The notes beneath the pieces are model-generated. The model was not told the origin of the DNA. It made no database searches and saw only the letters and a list, made by a program, of their open reading frames with translations. Shown one piece after another: positions 8,252 to 17,355 of a DNA stretch of 62,330 nt. The translations under genes and the position numbers were made by a program. Source of the DNA: A07HB70 sp964512675. GTDB taxonomy: Archaea > Halobacteriota > Halobacteria > Halobacteriales > Haloferacaceae. Every line of letters begins with the position of its first letter. Position 1 is the stretch's first letter. The DNA is taken from contig CAZEJR010000013.1 in the NCBI GenBank assembly GCA_964512675.1, positions 1 to 62,330 on the forward strand. The letters run 5' to 3'.

Positions 8252-9409
8252 ATGGCAAGCAGCTGGCTCCGCGTCCGTGCCGTACTGGACCGCTCGTTTC
8301 CCGTCGTCGCCGCCGTGTTCGTCGTCCTCGCCGGCGTCGGGGCGTGGGCCGCGTACGGCGCCTACGTCGCCCCCGGGACGACTGTCGAGGAGCGCACGGT
8401 CGACGAGTGGCGCGTCTCGGGGGGGTTCGACCACCGCGCGACCGTCACCCCGCCGGCGAACGGAACGGCGTTCGAGCCCGGCAGCACCGTCGAGAACCGG
8501 TCGGTCTACTTCACGGCGGTCATGCCCGAACTCGAAGGGTCGCTCACGCTCGGCTACGGCGGCGAGGGACCGGCGACGGTACGCCTCGACGAGCGCGTCC
8601 GGATCCGGAGCGCCGAGGGAACCGGCGACGACGGGCGAACGGTCTACTGGGAGCAGAGCCGCGCGCTGGAGTCCGGGGAGGCGACGCTCCAGCCGGGCGG
8701 GCGGGCGCGGGTGCCGTTCGCGCTGAACGTCACGCGCACGACCGCCGACGCCGAGGCGGTGAACGACCGGCTCGGGTCGCCCGGACAGGTGCGGGTCGAC
8801 GTGGTGGTGGACGTCGTCGTCGACCGGCGCGAGGGGCCGACGGAGAACCTGACGTTCGTCCTGCCGATCCGTCCGGAGGGTGGTCTCTACCGCGTCGAGT
8901 CGGGCGCCCGCGAGGAGACGTTCTCGCGCACCGAGCGGGTGACGGTCCAGAGGGAGCCCGGTCCCGTCGGGACCGTCGGCGGCCCGGTGCTGGCGGCTGC
9001 CGGCGTCGCCGGGGTCGCGGCGCTGGTCGTCGCGCGCAGGCGGGGGCTGGTCGCGCTCTCGGCGGACGAGCGGGCGTGGCTGGACTACCGGGACGACCGC
9101 GACGAGTTCGACGAGTGGATCACGACGGTCCGGCTCCCGCCCGAGGCGCGGGACCTGTCGGCCGCGGAGGCCGAGACGCTCGCCGACCTGGTCGACGTCG
9201 CCATCGACACCGACAGCGCGGTCCTGGCGTCGCCGGACGGCGAGCGGTACCACGTCGTCCACGACGGCTACCGCTACACGTTCGGGGCACCGGCGGAGCC
9301 GGGAGCCGGGGGCGGAGACGGGCCGACGCCGGGACCGGTCGACGAACCGGAGTCGGGCGACGTCACGGAGCCGGCGGGAGCGGAGCCGGCGCCCGAGTCG
9401 GAGGACTGA
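8252..9409 (+). CDS. DUF5305 membrane protein
   Basis: 385 residues. A short cytoplasmic N-terminus leads into a transmembrane helix (about 15-38), then an extracytoplasmic beta-rich domain with several N-x-S/T sequons that could be glycosylated by the AglB encoded downstream. A second transmembrane helix follows (about 245-265), then a cytoplasmic domain and an acidic Gly/Pro/Glu-rich tail. This matches the haloarchaeal DUF5305 family, which is often found near signal-peptidase-like genes. No enzymatic motif is visible and the function is unknown. Confidence 0.8.
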   Translation: MASSWLRVRAVLDRSFPVVAAVFVVLAGVGAWAAYGAYVAPGTTVEERTVDEWRVSGGFDHRATVTPPANGTAFEPGSTVENRSVYFTAVMPELEGSLTLGYGGEGPATVRLDERVRIRSAEGTGDDGRTVYWEQSRALESGEATLQPGGRARVPFALNVTRTTADAEAVNDRLGSPGQVRVDVVVDVVVDRREGPTENLTFVLPIRPEGGLYRVESGAREETFSRTERVTVQREPGPVGTVGGPVLAAAGVAGVAALVVARRRGLVALSADERAWLDYRDDRDEFDEWITTVRLPPEARDLSAAEAETLADLVDVAIDTDSAVLASPDGERYHVVHDGYRYTFGAPAEPGAGGGDGPTPGPVDEPESGDVTEPAGAEPAPESED

Positions 9410-9410
9410 G

Positions 9411-10646
9411 TCACTCCCCGTCCAGCCCCGCCAGTACGTTGGCGACGAGCGCGGTCCGGAGCATCGCGGCGGCGTCGCCCCGGCTGAAGACGAGGTCGTC
9501 GGTCGACCGGACGTGGTTGAGGACGGCGTCGGAGGCGTGTTCGGGCGCCGCCGCGACACCACAGTCGCGCGCCGCGACCCACTCCATCACCCGGAGGTCG
9601 GTCTTCGAGTCGCCCATCACGAGGACGAACGGGTCGTCGACGCCCAGCACCGAGAGCGCGGCCTCGACGCCGACGGCCTTGTCGAGTTCGAGCGAGGATA
9701 TCTCGGCGGCGTCGGCGCGGTAGAAGGCGACGTCGACCCGGTCGAACACCCCGGCGACCGGGTCCGGGACGCCGTTCGCCGACAGGTCGACGAGCTCGTC
9801 ACGGCGGCCGAGGGCGGCCTCGATCTCCGGGTCGGCGGCGGCGTAGTGCGCCCTGGCGTAGGCTGGACCGGTCGTCTGGTCGGTCACTGCGGCGCCGAGG
9901 AGGTCGAGGAGGTGCGCGAGCGCGGCGTCGACGACGCGGTCGGCACGGTCGGTGCCGGCCTCGTGGTTCGGCTTCAGCGTGACGTTGAACTCGTTGCCCT
10001 GGAGGTGACAGCCGTCGCGAACTGCCGGCGGCGCGTCGGCGACGGCGCGGTCGCGGACGCTCGCGAAGATCTCGCGCACCTCGGCGTCGAGGCGGTCGTA
10101 GAGCAGGCGCTTGGTCTCCGCGCCGTAGCCGGGGGTGAACACACCGGCGCCCGACTCGTAGACGATCGAGAACGACCCCGAGTGGACGATCTGGTTGCCC
10201 AGACCCTGTATCGTGAACCCCTTGACGTTCTCCAGCGTCTGCCCGGTGCAGACGACGACTGCGACCCCGCGCTCGTGGAACTCGGTCAGGAGGGAGAGCA
10301 CCTCGCGCGGGATCTCGTTGTCGGTGGCGCCCGCGGAGCGGAGCGTCTCGTCGACGTCGAGCACGAGGGCGTCGAACGCCCGACCGTGTGTCGAGTAGAG
10401 GTCGAGTCCGGCGAAGGCCTGGTCGCGGGTCGCCAGCGACGCCACCTCCGCCATCGTCGCGCCGTCGTCGAACGCCGACGCGACGGCGGCCCGGCGGGCC
10501 GCGAGCGTCTCGCTCGCCTCCTGCCAGACCTCGAGGGCAACCGGCGCGTCGACGGCGGGAAACAGGTCGACCAGGTCGCGGTACGCCCGCAGGCCGTCGG
10601 TATCGAACTCGGCGTAGAGCCGCTGGAGGCGGTCGTACCGGTCCAT
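9411..10646 (-). CDS. HAD-superfamily hydrolase
   Basis: 411 residues. After a roughly 90-residue helical N-terminal extension comes the HAD core: motif I LDVDET (Asp97 nucleophile, Asp99), motif II VVVCTGQT, and motif IV near the C-terminus, VMGDSKTDLRV. It is probably a cytoplasmic phosphatase. The helical extension and the long cap region fit a haloarchaeal-specific subfamily, and the substrate cannot be read from sequence. It is convergent with the DUF5305 gene. Confidence 0.8.
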   Translation of the reverse strand: MDRYDRLQRLYAEFDTDGLRAYRDLVDLFPAVDAPVALEVWQEASETLAARRAAVASAFDDGATMAEVASLATRDQAFAGLDLYSTHGRAFDALVLDVDETLRSAGATDNEIPREVLSLLTEFHERGVAVVVCTGQTLENVKGFTIQGLGNQIVHSGSFSIVYESGAGVFTPGYGAETKRLLYDRLDAEVREIFASVRDRAVADAPPAVRDGCHLQGNEFNVTLKPNHEAGTDRADRVVDAALAHLLDLLGAAVTDQTTGPAYARAHYAAADPEIEAALGRRDELVDLSANGVPDPVAGVFDRVDVAFYRADAAEISSLELDKAVGVEAALSVLGVDDPFVLVMGDSKTDLRVMEWVAARDCGVAAAPEHASDAVLNHVRSTDDLVFSRGDAAAMLRTALVANVLAGLDGE

Positions 10647-10728
10647 GCTCGCCCGTCCGACGCCCGGGTCTTTACTCCCTCGTGTCGGGATCGCAAGGTA
10701 CGAACCGCCGGGGCGCCAGCACAGGGGT

Positions 10729-11094
10729 ATGGGAGACTACACCGTCGGCCTCCAGGGGGCGTGGCCGGTGCGGGACGTCGAGGACGTCGACGACGCAATC
10801 GCGGTCGCGGTCAGCGAGGCCGGACGTCGGCTGAACGAGGCGGACAAGGACCGCGTCGAGGTGGACGTCGGCCGGAAGCCCTGCCCGACCTGCGGCGAGC
10901 CGTTCGACGCGGCGCTCCACGTTGCCGACACCGCGATGGTCGGGCTGGTTCTCCGCATCGAGGTGTACGGCGTCGAGAGCGAGGAACACGCAAGCCGGGT
11001 CGCAAAGAGCGAGGTGGGGAGCGCGCTCCGTGACGTCCCGCTGTCGGTCGTCGAGGTGACGCCGGTCGAGGCCGAGGACGCCGCGCCGGAGTAG
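10729..11094 (+). CDS. DUF555 (UPF0212) zinc-ribbon protein
   Basis: A 121-residue archaeal protein of the UPF0212/DUF555 family. It has a single CPTCG half-ribbon (Cys52, Cys55), so two copies may share a zinc ion in a dimer. The function is unknown; the family is conserved in many euryarchaea. The gene is monocistronic and just upstream of the XRE-CBS regulator. Confidence 0.85.
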   Translation: MGDYTVGLQGAWPVRDVEDVDDAIAVAVSEAGRRLNEADKDRVEVDVGRKPCPTCGEPFDAALHVADTAMVGLVLRIEVYGVESEEHASRVAKSEVGSALRDVPLSVVEVTPVEAEDAAPE

Positions 11095-11139
11095 CCAGCC
11101 GTCGAAAGCTTTTCGTATAATCTGTAGTTATATCTCGGT

Positions 11140-11688
11140 ATGGAGCTGCCGACGGAGCGCGACCTCAGGGAGCGCCGGACGGCGCTCGACCTGACCCAGA
11201 GCGAGCTGGCCGAGCGCGCAGACGTCTCCCAGCCGCTCGTCGCCCGCATCGAGGGCGGCGACGTCGACCCGCGGCTGTCGACGCTCCGGCGTATCGTCGA
11301 GGCGCTCGACGAGACGGAAGGGCAGGTCGTCCGGGCGGAGGCGCTGATGAACGGCGAGGTGGCGAGCGTCGCGCCCGACGACTCGGTTCGAGAGGCCGAA
11401 CGCAGCATGGAGGACGCCGGCTACTCGCAGCTCCCGGTGTTGACCGCCGGACTCCCCGTCGGCTCGATCAGCTTCTCGGATATCCGACACGCGGAGGCGG
11501 ACGAGATACCGGTCGGTGACCTGCCCGTTCGCGAGGTGATGAGCGAGCAGTTCCCGACCGTCTCGCGCGACGCGGCAGCCGAGAAGATCGACAGCCTGCT
11601 CGACTACTACAAGGCAGTCGTCGTCACCGAGGCGGGCGAGACGGTGGGGATCGTCACCGAGGCCGACATCGCCGCCGCCCGGTCGTGA
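11140..11688 (+). CDS. XRE-type HTH regulator with paired CBS domains
   Basis: 182 residues. The N-terminal Cro/C1-type helix-turn-helix (about 7-60; TQSELAERADVSQPLVARIE) is followed by two CBS motifs (about 70-182; ALMNGEVASVAP and PVREVMSEQFPTVS). CBS pairs bind adenosyl ligands, so this is probably a DNA-binding regulator that senses AMP, ATP or SAM. A TATA-like TATAAT lies about 25 nt before the ATG, with no ribosome-binding site. Target genes are unknown; purM is adjacent and convergent. Confidence 0.85.
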   Translation: MELPTERDLRERRTALDLTQSELAERADVSQPLVARIEGGDVDPRLSTLRRIVEALDETEGQVVRAEALMNGEVASVAPDDSVREAERSMEDAGYSQLPVLTAGLPVGSISFSDIRHAEADEIPVGDLPVREVMSEQFPTVSRDAAAEKIDSLLDYYKAVVVTEAGETVGIVTEADIAAARS

Positions 11689-11727
11689 CGTCCGTCGCGA
11701 CACGAGCGGCGGACGTCTCTCCCCGCG

Positions 11728-12708
11728 TCAGGCGAGCTCCAGTCCGGCCACCCGGACGCCCGACCCGTCTTCGACCCGACCGATCACCCGCCCGTCGACA
11801 GCCGCGGCGAGGTCGTCGGCCCGGTCGTCGGGCGCCGCCAGCACGAACCCCGTCCCCATGTTGAACGTGTGGTACATCTCCTCGTCGGCGACGGCGCCGC
11901 ACGCCTGGACGTGGTCGAACACCGGCTGTGGGTCGTAGGCGTCGTCGACGACGTAGCGCCGGTCGCCCATGCGCTCCAGGTTCGTCCACCCGCCGCCGGT
12001 GACGTGGGCGGCACCGCGGGCGTGCTCGCGGGCCGGGCGGAGCAGGTCGGTGTAGATCCGGGTCGGCTCCAGCAGGGCCTCGCCGATCGTCCGGTCGGGG
12101 TCCGGCGGGAACGGGTCGTCGTAGTCGCTCTCGCGCGTGACGGCCTCGCGTGCGAGCGTCAGCCCGTTCGAGTGGATGCCGGACGACCGGACGCCAACCA
12201 GCGCGTCGCCCGGCTTCGGCGGTCCCTCGATCAGGTCGGTCTCGTCGGCGACACCGACGGCGGCGCCCGCGAGGTCGAGTCCGGTCACGACGTCGGGGAG
12301 CACCGCCGTCTCGCCGCCGACGAGGGCGACGTCCGCGCGGTCGGCGCCCGTCGCCAGCCCCTCGCCGATCGCGGCGCTCGTCGTCTCGTCCGGCGCGTCG
12401 ACGGCGAGGTAGTCGACGAACGCGACCGGCTCGACCCCGGCGGCGACGAGGTCGTTGACGTTCATCGCGATACAGTCGACCCCGACCGTCGAGTGGTCGT
12501 CGACGGCGCGCGCGACGAGCAGCTTCGTTCCGACACCGTCGGTGGTGACGCCGAGGTAGCGGTCGCCGAGGTCGACCAGCCCCGCGTAGTCGCCCGCGGC
12601 GCCCCCGAGCGTCGACACCAGCGCCGCCGTCGCCGCCTCGCTGGCCGCGACGTCGACGCCGGCGCCGGCGTAGGTCAGCCCCGCCTCCGTCTCGTCGTCC
12701 TCGTCCAT
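11728..12708 (-). CDS. purM: Phosphoribosylformylglycinamidine cyclo-ligase (AIR synthase)
   Basis: 326 residues, full length for PurM. It converts FGAM to AIR with ATP in purine biosynthesis. Visible family motifs are LTYAGAGVDV at the N-terminus, TTDGVGTKLLVA, ALVGGETAVLP, VRSSGIHSNGLTLAR and HVTGGGWTNLERM. The start at 12708 (MDEDDETE) is chosen because the upstream extension of the open frame has no PurM character. The 227 nt upstream of the start hold no gene that I can support. Confidence 0.95.
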   Translation of the reverse strand: MDEDDETEAGLTYAGAGVDVAASEAATAALVSTLGGAAGDYAGLVDLGDRYLGVTTDGVGTKLLVARAVDDHSTVGVDCIAMNVNDLVAAGVEPVAFVDYLAVDAPDETTSAAIGEGLATGADRADVALVGGETAVLPDVVTGLDLAGAAVGVADETDLIEGPPKPGDALVGVRSSGIHSNGLTLAREAVTRESDYDDPFPPDPDRTIGEALLEPTRIYTDLLRPAREHARGAAHVTGGGWTNLERMGDRRYVVDDAYDPQPVFDHVQACGAVADEEMYHTFNMGTGFVLAAPDDRADDLAAAVDGRVIGRVEDGSGVRVAGLELA

Positions 12709-12935
12709 GCGGTTGCTCCCGTGGGCCCGGACAAAAATCCGCCGTCGGACTCCGGCGGGAGTGGAGCGGGTAGACCGGGCGCGCTCCGGAGGACTCTCGC
12801 CGCAGCACGGCGTGAGCGGCGAGCCCCGACACCGACGGCACTGCGATAGGCCGCGAGAGCACGGCCGGTCTCGACGTCGGTCGACGACACGCGCCGGCGA
12901 GCGTCGCCGCGCTTCACTCGGACAGCCGCGCGCGG

Positions 12936-13571
12936 CTAGAGCCCGATTCCGAACACGAACACGACGAGCACCGTCAGGACGACACTCGGGACGAACGCGC
13001 CGACCCAGAGGAGCGTCGACCACCGCTTCACGGTCGTGCCGTCCAGGCCGCCGAACGGGACGAGATTGAACGCGGCGAGAAAGAGGTTGATCGCGACGCC
13101 GCGGCCGCCGACAAGGGCGACGAGGCCGCCGTCGGCGAGGAGGAGCGGGGCGAAGAGCGCCGCGAGTCCGACGTTCACCGCGGGCCCGGCCAGCGCGATG
13201 AGCCCGTGTTCGCGTGGCGTCGAGTGCCGCCCGGAGTGGTAGACGGCGCCGGGAGCGGCGAACAGGAACCCGACGAGCGCGCTGATGACGGCGACGAACA
13301 GCATCCCGTAGTCCGCACGAAAGTGCGCGACCCGACCGAAGCGCGTCGCAGCCACCTTGTGGCCGAGTTCGTGACACAGAAACGCGACACCGGCGGTGAC
13401 GAGGCTGACCGCGACGGCGGTGACGATCCCGCCGTCGCCGAGAAGCGCGATCAGCCCCGTCCCGCCGCCGGCGAAGAAGACCGCGAAGGCGACGCCGAGT
13501 GCGACCCACGCGACGGCGAGGTCGAACAGCTCTCGTGCGGTGAACCGGAGCCGCCGGACGCGGAGACTCAC
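12936..13571 (-). CDS. Site-2 protease-like M50 metallopeptidase
   Basis: 211 residues, nearly all membrane-embedded. The zinc motif HELGH (about 67-71) is in the second hydrophobic segment, and the second ligand motif NLVPFGGLDG (about 171-180) is in a later helix. This is the pattern of intramembrane S2P proteases of the short haloarchaeal type without a PDZ domain. The GTG start at 13571 overlaps the stop of the TraB-family gene (GTGTGAG), so they are co-translated. The substrate is unknown; S2P enzymes usually cut membrane-bound regulators. Confidence 0.85.
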   Translation of the reverse strand: MSLRVRRLRFTARELFDLAVAWVALGVAFAVFFAGGGTGLIALLGDGGIVTAVAVSLVTAGVAFLCHELGHKVAATRFGRVAHFRADYGMLFVAVISALVGFLFAAPGAVYHSGRHSTPREHGLIALAGPAVNVGLAALFAPLLLADGGLVALVGGRGVAINLFLAAFNLVPFGGLDGTTVKRWSTLLWVGAFVPSVVLTVLVVFVFGIGL

Positions 13572-15265
13572 ACCATCTGCCCCCAGAGCCAGCGCGCGCT
13601 CTCTGTCGCGCCCTCGAGCATCAGCCGCGAGACGGCGTCGACGCCGCCGAGGTCTGCCGCCATCGCCGGCAGGACGTACGCCGCAAAGAGCAGGCTCGCG
13701 ACGATGCTCCCGACGTTCGTCAGCGCGACGACCATCATCAGGCGAAAGAGCGGCACGTCGAACATGTCGCTCACGACCGCGGGGATCGGCCTGGTCTCGT
13801 CGCTCAGAAGCTCGTTCAGCCGCCCCACGTCGGCGACGTTCACGGTCGTGTAGCGGAGCTCGAGGTAGCCCGTGAACCAGCCCGGCGCGAGCAGCGGGTT
13901 GACCGAGGTCATCCACGCCACCGCGCCGCCGACGAGCGCGGAGGACCAGCGCGCGCCGGCCAGGCGCGCCAGCCCGGCGGCGAAGACGCCGTTGATGACG
14001 AACCACGCCGCGAACAGGCGCAGGAGGAAGCCCCGGCGGACGCCGGCAACCGCGAGCAGGACGAAGAAGCCGACGAAGCCGACAGAGAGGAGGATCCCGA
14101 TGGCCTTCCCCCACGGCAGGCGGTCGCCGCTGGTCGTCCCCGTCAGCGAGTCGAACGGCGGGAGCGTCGAGGGCTCCTCGAGGTAGCGCTCGACCCCCTC
14201 GCGGTGGCCCGCGCCGACCACCGCGAGCACGTCCGTGCCCGTCTCGCGCAGGTCGACCAGCCGGTGGGCGATGTAGGCGTCGCGCTCGTCGATCAGCGCC
14301 TCCGCGCCGCCGGGGCTGAACCGCCGGAACTCCTCCATCATCGCCGTCACCACGTCGGCGTCGGTCAGGTCCCCGGGGTCGACGTCGACCTCCGCCTCGC
14401 GCGCCTCGCCGGTCAGCGACAGGACGACACCGACCACCGACCCCACGGCCAGCCCGGCGACGAGCCCGAACGCCAGCGTCCCGACGAGACCGACGAGCGC
14501 CGTCGGCGCGTAGCGCACGACGAACTGGTCGACGACGCCGGTGCCGGCGAGCGCCGCCGCGACGACCAGCCCGGCGCCGAGACCCGCCACGACACCCGTC
14601 TCCAGCGCGCCGCCGCGGCGCTCTGTCTCGCCCTCGCGGACGGCGGTGACGGCGCGTCCCACGAGCGCGCCGACGGCGAGACCGCCGAGCGCCGCCCCCG
14701 TCGCGCGGGTCAGCAGGGCGTCGGTGACGCCGAGACTCCCGCCGAACAGGCCTACCAGTGGCCCGGCGACGACGGCGACGAGCAGTCCGACGGTGAGCCC
14801 GACGACGACGCCGTCGACGGCGCCGAACAGCAGTCCCGAGACGAGCTTCAGCTTCTCGACGAGCGTCATCCGCGCCCAGAACCGCTGGATCGTCGTCTGT
14901 ATCTCGCGGTCGACGAGCGCCACCTCGGCCCCGCGCTCCTCTGCGGCCTCGACGGCGGCGAGCATGTCCGCGCCGGGCTCGACGTCGAACCGGTCGCCCA
15001 TGCGGGTCTGGACGTACGAGAGCATCCAGTAGGCGAGAAACTGAAAGACGGTGTTGCCCCGCAGGAGGTCGCCGGGAGCCAGGTCGTCCGGCGTCCCGCC
15101 CTTCAGCTGTCGGTACCGGCCCTCGTCGAGTTCGACCGCCACCACGTCCGGCGCCGACTCTGCGACGGCGGCGCGCACCTCGGCGACGCTGTCGGCGGAG
15201 ACGTGGGCCGTGCCGACGACGCGGACCTCGCCGGTCCGTTCCTCGGCCACGGCCTCGTCTGTCAT
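13568..15265 (-). CDS. TraB-family membrane protein
   Basis: 565 residues. The N-terminal TraB/GumN-type domain begins VRVVGTAHVSADSVAEV and contains VVAVELDEGRY and AEVALVDREIQTT. It is followed by a large multi-pass membrane region with many Gly/Ala/Val helices, interrupted by another TraB-like segment (VLAVVGAGHREGVERYL). This is the usual architecture of haloarchaeal TraB-domain proteins. TraB-fold proteins share a Tiki/EreA-like putative metallo-hydrolase core, so a protease role at the membrane is possible. Coupling to an S2P protease supports this. The start at 15265 is chosen by family N-terminus. Confidence 0.85.
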   Translation of the reverse strand: MTDEAVAEERTGEVRVVGTAHVSADSVAEVRAAVAESAPDVVAVELDEGRYRQLKGGTPDDLAPGDLLRGNTVFQFLAYWMLSYVQTRMGDRFDVEPGADMLAAVEAAEERGAEVALVDREIQTTIQRFWARMTLVEKLKLVSGLLFGAVDGVVVGLTVGLLVAVVAGPLVGLFGGSLGVTDALLTRATGAALGGLAVGALVGRAVTAVREGETERRGGALETGVVAGLGAGLVVAAALAGTGVVDQFVVRYAPTALVGLVGTLAFGLVAGLAVGSVVGVVLSLTGEAREAEVDVDPGDLTDADVVTAMMEEFRRFSPGGAEALIDERDAYIAHRLVDLRETGTDVLAVVGAGHREGVERYLEEPSTLPPFDSLTGTTSGDRLPWGKAIGILLSVGFVGFFVLLAVAGVRRGFLLRLFAAWFVINGVFAAGLARLAGARWSSALVGGAVAWMTSVNPLLAPGWFTGYLELRYTTVNVADVGRLNELLSDETRPIPAVVSDMFDVPLFRLMMVVALTNVGSIVASLLFAAYVLPAMAADLGGVDAVSRLMLEGATESARWLWGQMV

Positions 15266-15316
15266 CGGTCGCGGTACTGGAGCAGGCTTTTTACGCCTGT
15301 CGAAGCGGTCGACGAC

Positions 15317-16648
15317 GTGTTCGACCACGAGCCGACGACACCCGCGGGCGAGACGGCACTCGCCTGCCTCCGCGCGGGCGTCGACGCCGCACGGCCGGCG
15401 ACCGTCGTACGCGATGCGTGTGACCTCGACGGCGACCGGCTCCGTGTCGGCGGCCGGACCCACGACCTCTCGCGGGTCGACCGCGTGCTCGTCCTCGGGA
15501 CCGGCAAGCCCGCCGCCGCCGTCGCCGACGCGCTCACGGAGGTTCTCGGCGACCGGGTGGACGGCGGCGCGGTTGTCGTCCCCGCGTCAGTCGCCGACCC
15601 GGACGCCAGCCCCGTCTCGCGGCTCCCCGGCGACCACCCGATCCCGTCCGAGCGTGGGGTCGAGAGCGCGGCGCGGCTCCGTGAACTCGCCGCGTCGGCA
15701 GACGAGCGGACGCTCGTCCTCGCCGTCCTCGCGGGCGGGGGGAGTGCGCTTGCGCCCGCGCCCGAGGGCGTCTGCCTCGCGGACCTGCGCGAGACGACCG
15801 AGTGTCTGCTGTCGGCGGGCGCGGACATCGGGGCGATCAACGCCGTGCGGAAACACCTCTCCGGACTGAAAGGGGGCGGGCTGGCGCGCGTCGCTGCGCC
15901 GGCGACGGTCGTCGGCCTCGTCCTCTCCGACGTCGTCGGTGACGACCCCGGCGTCGTCGCCAGCGGCCCGACGGCGCCCGACGAGACGACGTTCGACGAC
16001 GCGCTGGCGGCGCTCGACCGGTTCGGCGTCGACGCGCCCGAGGCGGTCCGGGCGCGGCTAGAGGCCGGCGCGCGCGGCGAGGTGGCGGAGACGCCCGGCC
16101 CGACCGACCCCGTCTTCGACCGGACGACGACCCACGTCGTCGCCGGGAGCTACACCGCGCTGGCGGCGGCCCGGGAGGCGGCACGCGAGCGAGGGTACGA
16201 CCCCGTGGTGCTGGCCGCGGGCGTGACGGGCGAGGCGCGCGAGGCCGCCCACACCCACGCCGCCGTCGCACGACAGACAGCCGAGACCGGAGAGCCCGCC
16301 GCCCCGCCCGCCGTCGTCCTCGCCGGCGGCGAGTGTACGGTGACGGTTCGCGGCGACGGGACCGGCGGGCCGAACCTCGAGTTCGCGCTGTCGGCGGCGC
16401 TCGACCTCGACGGACTGGGCGAACGCGCTGCCGTCGCCGCCGTCGACACGGACGGTCTCGACGGGAGCACCGACGCCGCGGGGGCGCTCGTCGACGGGAC
16501 GACGGTGCGAGACCGGCCCGCCGCGCGGGCGGCGCTCGCGGAAAACGACACGCTCACCCACCTCGACGGCGTCGGGGCGGCGCTACGGCCGGGGCCGACG
16601 GAGACGAACGTCAACGACCTCCGCGTCGCGGTCGTCGAGCCGCCGTAG
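15317..16648 (+). CDS. Glycerate 2-kinase (DUF4147/MOFRL family)
   Basis: 443 residues. The N-terminal DUF4147 domain contains VLGTGKPAAAVADAL, GDHPIPSERG, LAGGGSALAPAPEG and INAVRKHLSGLKGGGLA. The C-terminal MOFRL domain contains VLAGGECTVTVRGDGTGGPNLEFAL and DTDGLDGSTDAAGA. It phosphorylates glycerate to 2-phosphoglycerate, linking glycerate to lower glycolysis. The GTG at 15317 (VFDHEPTTPAGETAL) is chosen; a TTTTTA box about 25 nt upstream fits leaderless transcription. It is divergent from the TraB gene with a 51-nt spacer. Confidence 0.85.
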   Translation: MFDHEPTTPAGETALACLRAGVDAARPATVVRDACDLDGDRLRVGGRTHDLSRVDRVLVLGTGKPAAAVADALTEVLGDRVDGGAVVVPASVADPDASPVSRLPGDHPIPSERGVESAARLRELAASADERTLVLAVLAGGGSALAPAPEGVCLADLRETTECLLSAGADIGAINAVRKHLSGLKGGGLARVAAPATVVGLVLSDVVGDDPGVVASGPTAPDETTFDDALAALDRFGVDAPEAVRARLEAGARGEVAETPGPTDPVFDRTTTHVVAGSYTALAAAREAARERGYDPVVLAAGVTGEAREAAHTHAAVARQTAETGEPAAPPAVVLAGGECTVTVRGDGTGGPNLEFALSAALDLDGLGERAAVAAVDTDGLDGSTDAAGALVDGTTVRDRPAARAALAENDTLTHLDGVGAALRPGPTETNVNDLRVAVVEPP

Positions 16649-16686
16649 GGCGCAAGTCTTGTATTCGCTCGTGTTACAGTCGACTC

Positions 16687-17325
16687 ATGGGCCGGCTCTT
16701 GCCCTCCAGTCTCGACAGCCGGACCGACGCCGCGGAGCGCGACGCCGAGCCGCGGGTGGTCGGACTCGACGACGACGAGACGGGCGCAGTGCTGTCCGCG
16801 CTCTCGTCGGACACCGCCCGCGACCTGCTCGCGGCGCTCCACGACGAGCCGGTGACGGCCTCCGCCGTCGCCGACGACGTCGACACGTCGCTCCAGAACG
16901 CACAGTACCACCTCAACCGGATGCGCGACGCCGGACTCGTCGAGGTCGTCGACACCGTCTACTCGGAGAAGGGTCGCGAGATGAAGCTGTACGCGCCCGC
17001 CGACGAGCCGCTCGTGGTGTTCGCCGGGAGCGACTCGGGCAGGCGGAGTCTACGCGAGCGCCTGCGTGGCATCGTCGCCGCGGTCGGGGCGCTCCTCGGC
17101 CTGAGCGCCGCCGTCCAGTACACGCTGCGCGACGGACCGTGGCTCGGCGCGCCCGGCGGGGCGGACGGCGCCGCCGGCGACGGCGTCTCGACGGCCTCGA
17201 CGGAGGCCGCCGGCGCCGCCGAGGCGGCAGCCGGACTCCCGCCCGGTCTGCTCTTTCTCGTCGGCGGCCTCGTCGCGCTGGCGCTGGTCGTCGGCGTCCG
17301 GTACGCCGCCGCGGACACGGGATAG
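16687..17325 (+). CDS. Membrane-anchored winged-helix transcription regulator
   Basis: 212 residues. The N-terminal ArsR-like winged helix (about 28-100; LSSDTARDLLAAL, TSLQNAQYHLNRMRDAGLVEVV, then a KGREMKLYAP wing) is followed by a first hydrophobic helix (about 121-138), a Gly/Ala-rich linker and a C-terminal transmembrane helix (about 183-208). Haloarchaea have many such DNA-binding proteins tethered to the membrane. A signal sensed outside or in the membrane may control DNA binding, which is inference. The start ATG at 16687 is supported by the family N-terminus. Confidence 0.8.
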   Translation: MGRLLPSSLDSRTDAAERDAEPRVVGLDDDETGAVLSALSSDTARDLLAALHDEPVTASAVADDVDTSLQNAQYHLNRMRDAGLVEVVDTVYSEKGREMKLYAPADEPLVVFAGSDSGRRSLRERLRGIVAAVGALLGLSAAVQYTLRDGPWLGAPGGADGAAGDGVSTASTEAAGAAEAAAGLPPGLLFLVGGLVALALVVGVRYAAADTG

Positions 17326-17355
17326 CCTTACCAGCCCCGTCCTCCTACGGCCAGT

